A DNA stretch of 64,000 nucleotides from Hydractinia symbiolongicarpus (Eukaryota > Cnidaria > Hydrozoa > Anthoathecata > Hydractiniidae), in the NCBI RefSeq assembly GCF_029227915.1, contig NC_079885.1:30259001-30323000 (forward strand), written 5' to 3'. Below are positions 1 through 11,691 of this stretch, one piece after another; position 1 is the stretch's first letter; the number at the start of each line of letters is the position of its first letter. The notes beneath the pieces are model-generated. The model made no database searches. It saw only the letters and a list, made by a program, of their open reading frames with translations, and was not told the origin of the DNA. The position numbers and the translations under genes are program-made.

Positions 1-3
1 AAA

Positions 4-1827
4 GTATACTAAGAAAGTACCCAGGGAGTAAACTCATTTCCAGAACGATTTTTTAAATTATGTTTTCACCACTAAAACGCATAAGACTTGTAGTTTTTAA
101 AAATGTTTTTATTTTTGATGAGACGCTGAATAAAAGAAGTTTAATCGCCGGCAAACGAAAACATGCGATTTCCCGTAAATCCCGGGCTTGGCCCGTATAG
201 TCAAAAGTATACAAAGAAAGTACCCAGGGAGTAAACTCATTTTCCGAACGATTTTTTAAATTGATTTTTCACCACTAAAACGCATGAGACTTGTACTTTT
301 CAAAAATATTTTCATTTTTGATGAGACGCTGAATAAAAGAAGTTTAATCGCCGGCAAACGAAAACCCGCGATTTCCCGTAAATCCCGGACTCGGCCCGTA
401 TAGTCAAACGTATACAAGGAAAGTACCCAGTGAGTAAACTCATTTCCCGAATGAATTTTTAAATTATTTTTTCACCACTAAAACGCATGAGACTTGTAGT
501 TTTCAAAAACGTTTTCATTTTTGATGAGACGCTGAATAAAAGATGTTTAATCGCTGGCAAACGAAAACCCGCGATTTCCCGTAAATCCCGGACTCGGCCG
601 TATAGTCAAAAGTATACAAGGAAAGTACCCAGTGAGTAAACTCATTTCCCGAACGATTTTTTAAATTATTTTTTCACCACTAAAACGCATAAGACTTGTA
701 GTTTTTAAAAATGTTTTCATTTTTGATGAGACGCTGAATAAAAGAAGTTTAATCGCCGGCAAACGAAAACATGCGATTTCCCGTAAATCCCGGGCTTGGC
801 CCGTATAGTCAAAAGTATACAAAGAAAGTACCCAGGGAGTAAACTCATTTCCCGAACGATTTTTTAAATTCTTTTTTCACCACTAAAACGCATGAGACTT
901 GTAGTTTTCAAAAATGTTTTCATTTTTGATGAGACGCTTAATGAAAGAGGTTTACTCGCCGACAAACGAAAACCCGCGATTTCCCGTAAATCCCGGGCTT
1001 GGCCCGTATAGTCGAATGTATACAAAGAAAGTACCCTGTGAGTAAACTCATTTCCCGAACGATTTTTTAAATTATTTTTTCACCACTAAAACGCATGAAA
1101 CTTGTAGTTTTCAGAAATGTTTTCATTTTTGATGAGACGCTTAATGAAAGTGGTTTAATCGCCGGCAAACGAAAACCCGCGAATTGCCGTAAATCCCGGA
1201 CTTGGCCCGTATAGTCGAATGTATACAAAGAAAGTACCCTGTGAGTAAACTCATTTTCAAAACGATTTTTTAAATTATCTTTTCACCACTAAAACGCATG
1301 AGACTTGTAGTTTTCAAAAATGTTTTCATTTTTGATGAGACGCTGAATAAAAGAATTTAATCGCCGGCAAACGAAAACCCGCGATTTCCCGTAAATCCCG
1401 GGCTTGGCCCGTATAGTCGAATGTATACAAAGAAAGTACCCAGGATGTAAACTCATTTCCCGAACGATTTTTTAAACTTTTTTTTCACCACTAAAACGCA
1501 TGATACTTGTAGTTTTCAAAAATGTTTTCATTTTTGATGAGACGCTGAATAAAAGAATTTAATCGCCGGCAAACGAAAACCCGCGATTTCCCGTAAATCC
1601 CGGGCTTGGCCCGTATAGTCAAAAGTATACAAAGAAAGTACCCAGGGAGTAAACTCATTTCCCGAACGATTTTTTAAATTATTATTTCACCACTAAAACG
1701 CATGAGACTTGTAGTTTTCAAAAATATTTTCATTTTTGATGAGACGCTGAATAAAAGAAGTTTAATCGCCGGCAAACGAATACCTGCGATTTCCCGTAAA
1801 TCCCGGACTCGGCCCGTATAGTCAAAA
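4..1827. repeat. Complete 9-monomer higher-order repeat (types 1-9)
   Basis: Nine distinguishable monomers start at 4, 207, 410, 612, 815, 1018, 1221, 1423 and 1625, and the type-1 marker (GTATACTAAG) returns at 1828, giving a unit of 1,824 bp. Type markers: 1, CTAAG start with CCAGAACG and ACATGCG; 2, ACTTTTCAAAAATATTTTC; 3, GAATGAATTTTT, AAGATG and GCTGGC, with a one-base shorter GGCCG; 4, CATAAG with TAAAAATG; 5, AATTCTTTTTT with TTAATGAAAGAGG; 6, CAGAAATG with TTAATGAAAGTGG and GAATTGCCG; 7, AAAACG with TTATCTTTT; 8, AGGATGT with AAACTTTT and GATACTTG; 9, ATTATTATTT with ATACCTGCG. This ordered set is the reference for the left of the array. Confidence 0.85.
1206..1219 (-). other. CENP-B-box-like motif, one base too short
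   Basis: On the minus strand this copy reads TTCGACTATACGGG. The core recognised by CENP-B is NTTCGNNNNANNCGGGN. Both conserved ends (TTCG and CGGG) and the A with two bases before CGGG are present, but only three bases, not four, separate TTCG from that A. It occurs only in monomers ending GTCGAATGTATAC (mainly the left third of the window); the commoner form has TCAAAA or TCAAAC and loses TTCG. It is therefore not a valid CENP-B box as written and may be a coincidence. Confidence 0.3.
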
Positions 1828-2233
1828 GTATACTAAGAAAGTACCCAGGGAGTAAACTCATTTCCAGAACGATTTTTTAAATTATTTTTTCACCACTAAA
1901 ACGCATAAGACTTGTAGTTTTTAAAAATGTTTTTATTTTTGATGAGACGCTGAATAAAAGAAGTTTAATCGCCGGCAAACGAAAACATGCGATTTCCCGT
2001 AAATCCCGGGCTTGGCCCGTATAGTCAAAAGTATACAAAGAAAGTACCCAGGGAGTAAACTCATTTTCCGAACGATTTTTTAAATTATTTTTTCACCACT
2101 AAAACGCATGAGACTTGTAGTTTTCAAAAATATTTTCATTTTTGATGAGACGCTGAATAAAAGAAGTTTAATCGCCGGCAAACGAATACCTGCGATTTCC
2201 CGTAAATCCCGGACTCGGCCCGTATAGTCAAAA
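1828..2233. repeat. Two-monomer remnant (type 1, type 2/9 hybrid)
   Basis: A type-1 monomer at 1828 is followed at 2031 by one that starts as type 2 (TTTTCCGAACG) but ends with the type-9 sequence ATACCTGCG. The hybrid brings the array straight back to a type-1 monomer at 2234, as expected if seven monomers were lost by unequal crossover between a type-2 and a type-9 monomer. Confidence 0.7.
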
Positions 2234-3855
2234 GTATACTAAGAAAGTACCCAGGGAGTAAACTCATTACCAGAACGGTTTTTTAAATTATTTTTTCACC
2301 ACTAAAACGCATAAGACTTGTAGTTTTTAAAAATGTTTTTATTTTTGATGAGACGCTGAATAAAAGAAGTTTAATCGCCGGCAAACGAAAACATATGATT
2401 TCCCGTAAATCCCGGGCTTGGCCCGTATAGTCAAAAGTATACAAAGAAAGTACCCAGGGAGTAAACTCATTTTCCGAACGATTTTTTAAATTATTTTTTC
2501 ACCACTAAAACGCATGAGACTTGTACTTTTCAAAAATATTTTCATTTTTGATGAGACGCTGAATAAAAGAAGTTTAATCGCCGGCAAACGAAAACCCGCG
2601 ATTTCCCGTAAATCCCGGACTCGGCCCGTATAGTCAAACGTATACAAGGAAAGTACCCAGTGAGTAAACTCATTTCCGGAATGAATTTTTAAATTATTTT
2701 TTCACCACTAAAACGCATGAGACTTGTAGTTTTCAAAAATGTTTTCATTTTTGATGAGACGCTGAATAAAAGATGTTTAATCGCTGGCAAACGAAAACCC
2801 GCGATTTCCCGTAAATCCCGGACTCGGCCGTATAGTCAAAAGTATACAAGGAAAGTACCCAGTGAGTAAACTCATTTCCCGAACGATTTTTTAAATTATT
2901 TTTTCACCACTAAAACGCATAAGACTTGTAGTTTTTAAAAATGTTTTCATTTTTGATGAGACGCTGAATAAAAGAAGTTTAATCGCCGGCAAACGAAAAC
3001 ATGCGATTTCCCGTAAATCCCGGGCTTGGCCCGTATAGTCAAAAGTATACAAAGAAAGTACCCAGGGAGTAAACTCATTTCCCGAACGATTTTTTAAATT
3101 ATTTTTTCACCACTAAAACGCATAAGACTTGTAGTTTTTAAAAATGTTTTTATTTTTGATGAGACGCTGAATAAAAGAAGTTTAATCGCCGGCAAACGAA
3201 AACATATGATTTCCCGTAAATCCCGGGCTTGGCCCGTATAGTCAAAAGTATACAAAGAAAGTACCCAGGGAGTAAACTCATTTTCCGAACGATTTTTTAA
3301 ATTATTTTTTCACCACTAAAACGCATGAGACTTGTACTTTTCAAAAATATTTTCATTTTTGATGAGACGCTGAATAAAAGAAGTTTAATCGCCGGCAAAC
3401 GAAAACCCGCGATTTCCCGTAAATCCCGGACTCGGCCCGTATAGTCAAACGTATACAAGGAAAGTACCCAGTGAGTAAACTCATTTCCGGAATGAATTTT
3501 TAAATTATTTTTTCACCACTAAAACGCATGAGACTTGTAGTTTTCAAAAATGTTTTCATTTTTGATGAGACGCTGAATAAAAGATGTTTAATCGCTGGCA
3601 AACGAAAACCCGCGATTTCCCGTAAATCCCGGACTCGGCCGTATAGTCAAAAGTATACAAGGAAAGTACCCAGTGAGTAAACTCATTTCCCGAACGATTT
3701 TTTAAATTATTTTTTCACCACTAAAACGCATAAGACTTGTAGTTTTTAAAAATGTTTTCATTTTTGATGAGACGCTGAATAAAAGAAGTTTAATCGCCGG
3801 CAAACGAAAACATGCGATTTCCCGTAAATCCCGGGCTTGGCCCGTATAGTCAAAA
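2234..3855. repeat. Tandem pair of 4-monomer units (811 bp each)
   Basis: Units 2234-3044 and 3045-3855 each run type 1, 2, 3, 4. Both carry the private variant ACATATG (2391 and 3202, 811 apart) in place of ACATGCG. The first monomer of the second unit begins as type 5 and switches to type 1 near its middle, marking the crossover that made the second copy. Both units share the variant TTCCGGAATG in the type-3 monomer. Confidence 0.8.
3224..3236. other. GC-rich inverted repeat of the 'CTTGG' monomer subtype
   Basis: CGGGC-TTG-GCCCG is a perfect 5-bp inverted repeat with a 3-base spacer, present in monomers that read GGGCTTGGCCCG. In the alternative 'ACTCGG' subtype the same place reads CGGAC-TCG-GCCCG, which has an A-C mismatch in the stem. 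The CTTGG form is frequent in the left third of the window and becomes a minority to the right. This is one representative copy. Confidence 0.75.
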
Positions 3856-6085
3856 GTATACAAAGAAAGTACCCAGGGAGTAAACTCATTTCCCGAACGA
3901 TTTTTTAAATTCTTTTTTCACCACTAAAACGCATGAGACTTGTAGTTTTCAAAAATGTTTTCATTTTTGATGAGACGCTTAATGAAAGAGGTTTACTCGC
4001 CGGCAAACGAAAACCCGCGATTTCCCGTAAATCCCGGGCTTGGCCCGTATAGTCGAATGTATACAAAGAAAGTACCCTGTGAGTAAACTCATTTCCCGAA
4101 CGATTTTTTAAATTATTTTTTCACCACTAAAACGCATAAGACTTGTAGTTTTTAAAAATGTTTTTATTTTTGATGAGACGCTGAATAAAAGAAGTTTAAT
4201 CGCCGGCAAACGAAAACATGCGATTTCCCGTAAATCCCGGGCTTGGCCCGTATAGTCAAAAGTATACAAAGAAAGTACCCAGGGAGTAAACTCATTTTCC
4301 GAACGATTTTTTAAATTATTTTTTCACCACTAAAACGCATGAGACTTGTACTTTTCAAAAATATTTTCATTTTTGATGAGACGCTGAATAAAAGAAGTTT
4401 AATCGCCGGCAAACGAAAACCCGCGATTTCCCGTAAATCCCGGACTCGGCCCGTATAGTCAAACGTATACAAGGAAAGTACCCAGTGAGTAAACTCATTT
4501 CCCGAATGAATTTTTAAATTATTTTTTCACCACTAAAACGCATGAGACTTGTAGTTTTCAAAAATGTTTTCATTTTTGATGAGACGCTGAATAAAAGATG
4601 TTTAATCGCTGGCAAACGAAAACCCGCGATTTCCCGTAAATCCCGGACTCGGCCGTATAGTCAAAAGTATACAAGGAAAGTACCCAGTGAGTAAACTCAT
4701 TTCCCGAACGATTTTTTAAATTATTTTTTCACCACTAAAACGCATAAGACTTGTAGTTTTTAAAAATGTTTTCATTTTTGATGAGACGCTGAATAAAAGA
4801 AGTTTAATCGCCGGCAAACGAAAACATGCGATTTCCCGTAAATCCCGGGCTTGGCCCGTATAGTCAAAAGTATACAAAGAAAGTACCCAGGGAGTAAACT
4901 CATTTCCCGAACGATTTTTCAAATTCTTTTTTCACCACTAAAACGCATGAGACTTGTAGTTTTCAAAAATGTTTTCATTTTTGATGAGACGCTTAATGAA
5001 AGAGGTTTACTCGCCGGCAAACGAAAACCCGCGATTTCCCGTAAATCCCGGGCTTGGCCCGTATAGTCGAATGTATACAAAGAAAGTACCCTGTGAGTAA
5101 ACTCATTTCCCGAACGATTTTTTAAATTATTTTTTCACCACTAAAACGCATGAAACTTGTAGTTTTCAGAAATGTTTTCATTTTTGATGAGACGCTTAAT
5201 GAAAGTGGTTTAATCGCCGGCAAACGAAAACCCGCGAATTGCCGTAAATCCCGGACTTGGCCCGTATAGTCGAATGTATACAAAGAAAGTACCCTGTGAG
5301 TAAACTCATTTCCAAAACGATTTTTTAAATTATCTTTTCACCACTAAAACGCATGAGACTTGTAGTTTTCAAAAAATTTTTCATTTTTGATGAGACGCTT
5401 AATGAAAGTGGTTTAATCGCCGGCAAACGAAAACCCGCGAATTGCCGTAAATCCCGGACTTGGCCCGTATAGTCGAATGTATACAAAGAAAGTACCCTGT
5501 GAGTAAACTCATTTCCAAAACGATTTTTTAAATTATCTTTTCACCACTAAAACGCATGAGACTTGTAGTTTTCAAAAATTTTTTCATTTTTGATGAGACG
5601 CTGAATAAAAGAATTTAATCGCCGGCAAACGAAAACCCGCGATTTCCCGTAAATCCCTGGCTTGGCCCGTATAGTCGAATGTATACAAGGAAAGTACCCA
5701 GGATGTAAACCCATTTCCCGAACGATTTTTTAAACTTTTTTTTCACCACTAAAACGCATGATACTTGTAGTTTTCAAAAATGTTTTCATTTTTGATGAGA
5801 CGCTGAATAAAAGAATTTAATCGCCGGGAAACGAAAACCCGCGATTTCCCGTAAATCCCGGGCTTGGCCCGTATAGTCAAAAGTATACAAAGAAAGTACC
5901 CAGGGAGTAAACTCATTTCCCGAACGATTTTTTAAATTATTATTTCACCACTAAAACGCATGAGACTTGTAGTTTTCAAAAATATTTTCATTTTTGATGA
6001 GACGCTGAATAAAAGAAGTTTAATCGCCGGCAAACGAATACCTGCGATTTCCCGTAAATCCCGGACTCGGCCCGTATAGTCAAAA
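3856..6085. repeat. Run of 9-mer-type monomers with two hybrids
   Basis: Monomer starts: 3856 (type 5), 4059 (starts as 6, ends as 1), 4262 (2), 4465 (3), 4667 (4), 4870 (5), 5073 (6), 5276 (starts as 7, ends as 6), 5479 (7), 5681 (8), 5883 (9). After the first hybrid the order 2-9 is restored with one extra 7/6 hybrid, so this is a second, slightly expanded version of the 1-9 unit. The next type-1 monomer starts at 6086. Confidence 0.75.
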
Positions 6086-8447
6086 GTATACTAAGAAAGT
6101 ACCCAGGGAGTAAACTCATTTCCAGAACGATTTTTTAAATTATTTTTTCACCACTAAAACGCATAAGACTTGTAGTTTTTAAAAATGTTTTTATTTTTGA
6201 TGAGACGCTGAATAAAAGAAGTTTAATCGCCGGCAAACGAAAACATGCGATTTCCCGTAAATCCTGGACTCGGCCCGTATAGTCAAACGTATACAAGGAA
6301 AGTACCCAGTGAGTAAACTCATTTCCCGAACGATTTTTTAAATTATTTTTTCACCACTAAAACGCATAAGACTTGTAGTTTTTAAAAATGTTTTCATTTT
6401 TGATGAGACGCTGAATAAAAGAAGTTTAATCGCCGGCAAACGAAAACATGCGATTTCCCGTAAATCCCGGGCTTGGCCCGTATAGTCAAAAGTATACAAA
6501 GAAAGTACCCAGGGAGTAAACTCATTTCCCGAACGATTTTTTAAATTCTTTTTTCACCACTAAAACGCATGAGACTTGTAGTTTTTAAAAATGTTTTCAT
6601 TTTTGATGAGACGCTTAATGAAAGAGGTTTACTCGCCGGCAAACGAAAACCCGCGATTTCCCGTAAATCCCTGGCTTGGCCCGTATAGTCGAATGTATAC
6701 AAAGAAAGTACCCAGGATGTAAACTCATTTCCCGAACGATTTTTTAAACTTTTTTTTCACCACTAAAACGCATGATACTTGTAGTTTTCAAAAATGTTTT
6801 CATTTTTGATGAGACGCTGAATAAAAGAATTTAATCGCCGGCAAACGAAAACCCGCGATTTCCCGTAAATCCCGGTCTTGGCCCGTATAGTCAAAAGTAT
6901 ACAAAGAAAGTACCCAGGGAGTAAACTCATTTCCCGAACGATTTCTTAAATTATTATTTTACCACTAAAACGCATGAGACTTGTAGTTTTCAAAAATATT
7001 TTCATTTTTGATGAGACGCTGAATAAAAGAAGTTTAATCGCCGGCAAACGAATACCTGCGATTTCCCGTAAATCCCGGACTCGGCCCGTATAGTCAAAAG
7101 TATACTAAGAAAGTACCCAGGGAGTAAACTCATTTCCAGAACGATTTTTTAAATTATTTTTTCACCACTAAAACGCATAAGACTTGTAGTTTTTAAAAAT
7201 GTTTTTATTTTTGATGAGACGCTGAATAAAAGAAGTTTAATCGCCGGCAAACGAAAACATGCGATTTCCCGTAAATCCCGGGCTTGGCCCGTATAGTCAA
7301 AAGTATACAAAGAAAGTACCCTGTGAGTAAACTCATTTTCAAAACGTTTTTTTAAATTATCTTTTCACCACTAAAACGCATAAGACTTGTAGTTTTTAAA
7401 AATGTTTTTATTTTTGATGAGACGCTGAATAAAAGAAGTTTAATCGCCGGCAAACGAAAACGCGCCATTTCCCGTAAACCCCGGACTCGGCCCGTATAGT
7501 CGAATGTATACAAAGAAAGTACCCAGGATGTAAACTCATTTCCCAAACGATTTTTTAAATTATTTTTTCACCACTAAAACGCATAAGACTTGCAGTTTTT
7601 AAAAATGTTTTCATTTTTGATGAGACGCTGAATAAAAGAAGTTTAATCGCCGGCAAACGAAAACATGCGATTTCCCGTAAATCCCGGGCTTGGCCCGTAT
7701 AGTCAAAAGTATACAAAGAAAGTATCCAGGGAGTAAACTAATTTTCCGAACGATTTTTTAAATTATTTTTTCACCACTAAAAGGCATGAGACTTGTAGTT
7801 TTCAAAAATGTTTTCATTTTTGATAAGACGCTGAATAAAAGAAGTTTAATCGCTGGCAAACGAAAACCCGCGATTTCCCGTAAATCCCGGACTCGGCCCG
7901 TATAGTCGAATGTATACAAAGAAAGTACCCAGGGAGTAAACTCATTTCCCGAACGATTTTTTAAATTATTTTTTCACCACTAAAACGCATAAGACTTGTA
8001 GTTTTCAAAAATGTTTTCATTTTTGATGAGACGCTTAATGAAAGAGGTTTAATCGCCGGCAAACGAAAACTCGCGATTTCCCGTAAATGCCGGGCTTGGC
8101 CCGTATAGTCGAATGTATACAAAGAAAGTACCCTGTGAGTAAACTCATTTCCCGAACGATTTTTTAAATTATTTTGTCACCACTAAAACGCATGAGACTT
8201 GTAGTTTTCAGAAATGTTTTAATTTTTGATGAGACGCTTAATGAAAGTGGTTTAATCGTCGGCAAACGAAAACCCGCGATTTGCCGTAAATCCCGGACTT
8301 GGCCCGTATAGTCGAATGTATACAAAGAAAGTACCCAGGATGTAAACTCATTTCCCGAACGATTTTTTAAACTTTTTTTTCACCACTAAAACGCATGATA
8401 CTTGTAGTTTTCAAAAATGTTTTCATTTTTGATGAGACGCTGAATAA
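6086..8447. repeat. Transition block: 9-mer types with new subtypes
   Basis: Types 1, 4, 5, 8, 9 and 1 follow one another from 6086 with several types skipped. Then new subtypes appear. At about 7305 a monomer with AAAACG, TTATCTTTT and CGCGCCATTTCCC with AAACCCC (called type 10 here). At about 7710 one with CTAATTTTCC, AAAGGCATG and GATAAGACG (type 11). At about 7913 one with CATAAG, CAAAAATG and TTAATGAAAGAGG (type 12). At about 8116 one with TTTTGTCACC and GTTTTAATTTTTG (type 13). These four recur together to about 20.9 kb. Confidence 0.65.
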
Positions 8448-11400
8448 AAGAATTTAATCGCCGGCAAACGAAAATCCGCGATTTCCCGTAAATCCCGTGC
8501 TTGGCCCGTATAGTCAAAAGTATACAAAGAAAGTACCCAGGGAGTAAACTCATTTCCCGAACGATTTTTTAAATTATTATTTCACCACTAAAACGCATGA
8601 GACTTGTAGTTTTCAAAAATATTTTCATTTTTGATGAGACGCTGAATAAAAGAAGTTTAATCGCCGGCAAACGAATACCTGCGATTTCCCGTAAATCCCG
8701 GACTCGGCCCGTATAGTCAAAAGTATACTAAGAAAGTACCCAGGGAGTAAACTCATTTCCAGAACGATTTTTTAAATTATTTTTTCACCACTAAAACGCA
8801 TAAGACTTGTAGTTTTTAAAAATGTTTTTATTTTTGATGAGACGCTGAATAAAAGAAGTTTAATTGCCGGCAAACGAAAACATGCGATTTCCCGTAAATC
8901 CCAGGCTTGGCCCGTATAGTCAATAGTATACAAAGAAAGTACCCAGGGAGTAAACTCATTTTCCGAACGATTTTTTAAATTATTTTTTCACCACTAAAAC
9001 GCATGAGACTTGTACTTTTCAAAAATATTTTCATTTTTGATGAGACGCTGAATAAAAGAAGTTTAATCGCCGGCAAACGAAAACCCGCGCTTTCCCGTAA
9101 ATCCCGGACTCGGCCCGTATAGTCAAACGTATACAAGGAAAGTACCCAGTGAGTAAACTCATTTCTCGAACGAATTTTTAAATTATTTTTTCACCACTAA
9201 AACGCATGAGACTTGTAGTTTTCAAAAATGTTTTCATTTTTGATGAGACGCTGAATAAAAGATGTTTAATCGCTGGCAAGCGAAAACCCGCGATTTCCCG
9301 TAAATCCCGGACTCGGCCGTATAGTCAAAAGTATACAAGGAAAGTACCCAGTGAGTAAACTCATTTCCCGAACGATTTTTTAAATTATTTTTTCACCACT
9401 AAAACGCATAAGACCTGTAGTTTTTAAAAATGTTTTCATTTTTGATGAGACGCTGAATAAAAGAAGTTTAACCGCCGGCAAACGAAAACATGCGATTTCC
9501 CGCAAATCCCGGGCTTGGCCCGTATAGTCAAAAGTATACAAAGAAAGTACCCTGTGAGTAAACTCATTTCCCGAACGATTTTTTAAATTATTTTTTCACC
9601 ACTAAAACGCATGAGACTTGTAGTTTTCAGAAATGTTTTCATTTTTGATGAGACGCTTAATGAAAGTGGTTTAATCGCCGGCAAACAAAAACCCGCGATT
9701 TGCCGTAAATCCCGGACTTGGCCCGTATAGTCGAATGTATACAAAGAAAGTACCCTGTGAGTAAACTCATTTTCAAAACGATTTTTTAAATTATCTTTTC
9801 ACCACTAAAACGCATAAGACTTGTAGTTTTTAAAAATGTTTTTATTTTTGATGAGACGCTGAATAAAAGAAGTTTAATCGCCGGCAAACGAAAACGCGCC
9901 ATTTCCCGTAAACCCCGGACTCGGCCCGTATAGTCGAATGTATACAAAGAAAGTACCCAGGATGTAAACTCATTTCCTAAACGATTGTTTAAATTATTTT
10001 TTCACCACTAAAACGCATAAGACTTGTAGTTTTTAAAAATGTTTTCATTTTTGATGAGACGCTGAATAAAAGAATTTAATCGCCGGCAAACGAAAACCCG
10101 CGATTTCCCGTAAATCCCGTGCTTGGCCCGTATAGTCAAAAGTATACAAAGAAAGTACCCAGGGAGTAAACTCATTTCCCGAACGATTTTTTAAATTATT
10201 ATTTCACCACTAAAACGCATGAGACTTGTAGTTTTCAAAAATATTTTCATTTTTGATGAGACGCTGAATAAAAGAAGTTTAATCGCCGGCAAACGAATAC
10301 CTGCGATTTCCCGTAAATCCCGGACTCGGCCCGTATAGTCAAAAGTATACTAAGAAAGTACCCAGGGAGTAAACTCATTTCCAGAACGATTTTTTAAATT
10401 ATTTTTTCACCACTAAAACGCATAAGACTTGTAGTTTTTAAAAATGTTTTTATTTTTGATGAGACGCTGAATAAAAGAAGTTTAATTGCCGGCAAACGAA
10501 AACATGCGATTTCCCGTAAATCCCAGGCTTGGCCCGTATAGTCAATAGTATACAAAGAAAGTACCCAGGGAGTAAACTCATTTTCCGAACGATTTTTTAA
10601 ATTATTTTTTCACCACTAAAACGCATGAGACTTGTACTTTTCAAAAATATTTTCATTTTTGATGAGACGCTGAATAAAAGAAGTTTAATCGCCGGCAAAC
10701 GAAAACCCGCGCTTTCCCGTAAATCCCGGACTCGGCCCGTATAGTCAAACGTATACAAGGAAAGTACCCAGTGAGTAAACTCATTTCTCGAACGAATTTT
10801 TAAATTATTTTTTCACCACTAAAACGCATGAGACTTGTAGTTTTCAAAAATGTTTTCATTTTTGATGAGACGCTGAATAAAAGATGTTTAATCGCTGGCA
10901 AGCGAAAACCCGCGATTTCCCGTAAATCCCGGACTCGGCCGTATAGTCAAAAGTATACAAGGAAAGTACCCAGTGAGTAAACTCATTTCCCGAACGATTT
11001 TTTAAATTATTTTTTCACCACTAAAACGCATAAGACCTGTAGTTTTTAAAAATGTTTTCATTTTTGATGAGACGCTGAATAAAAGAAGTTTAACCGCCGG
11101 CAAACGAAAACATGCGATTTCCCGTAAATCCCGGGCTTGGCCCGTATAGTCAAAAGTATACAAAGAAAGTACCCTGTGAGTAAACTCATTTCCCGAACGA
11201 TTTTTTAAATTATTTTTTCACCACTAAAACGCATGAGACTTGTAGTTTTCAGAAATGTTTTCATTTTTGATGAGACGCTTAATGAAAGTGGTTTAATCGC
11301 CGGCAAACAAAAACCCGCGATTTGCCGTAAATCCCGGACTTGGCCCGTATAGTCGAATGTATACAAAGAAAGTACCCTGTGAGTAAACTCATTTTCAAAA

Positions 11401-11691
11401 CGATTTTTTAAATTATCTTTTCACCACTAAAACGCATAAGACTTGTAGTTTTTAAAAATGTTTTTATTTTTGATGAGACGCTGAATAAAAGAAGTTTAAT
11501 CGCCGGCAAACGAAAACGCGCCATTTCCCGTAAACCCCGGACTCGGCCCGTATAGTCGAATGTATACAAAGAAAGTACCCAGGATGTAAACTCATTTCCT
11601 AAACGATTGTTTAAATTATTTTTTCACCACTAAAACGCATAAGACTTGTAGTTTTTAAAAATGTTTTCATTTTTGATGAGACGCTGAATAA
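8448..11691. repeat. Tandem pair of 8-monomer units (~1,622 bp each)
   Basis: Private variants recur 1,622 bases apart: CCCAGGCTTGG with GTCAATAGTATAC (8900 and 10522 regions), CGCGCTTTCCC, GACCTGTAG, TTTAACCGCC, and CCTAAACGATTGTTT (9977 and 11599 regions). The units are about 8448-10069 and 10070-11691. The second copy joins the next block inside a monomer that begins with AGGATGT. I noticed only scattered single-base differences between copies (for example CCCGCAAATC near 9500 against CCCGTAAATC). Confidence 0.75.

Noticed and set aside
4-9. GTATAC and GCCGGC as functional operator palindromes
   Set aside because: Six-base palindromes are expected by chance in a 203-bp unit. They are useful as phase landmarks but nothing shows protein binding.
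117-145. AATAAA hexamer in most monomers (GCTGAATAAAAG) as a polyadenylation signal
   Set aside because: It is a six-base match in AT-rich repeat DNA with no transcript evidence; it would matter only if plus-strand satellite transcripts were shown.
169-190. Internal short direct repeat TTTCCCG/AAATCCCGG in the GC-rich part
   Set aside because: It is too short and imperfect to argue that the monomer arose by duplication of a smaller unit.
1206-1219. A true CENP-B box
   Set aside because: The spacing is one base short of NTTCGNNNNANNCGGGN, so it is listed only as a near match.
4851-5066. Plus-strand 65-71 codon open frames
   Set aside because: They overlap the minus-strand frames in the same monomers and arise only in particular subtypes; nothing suggests coding.
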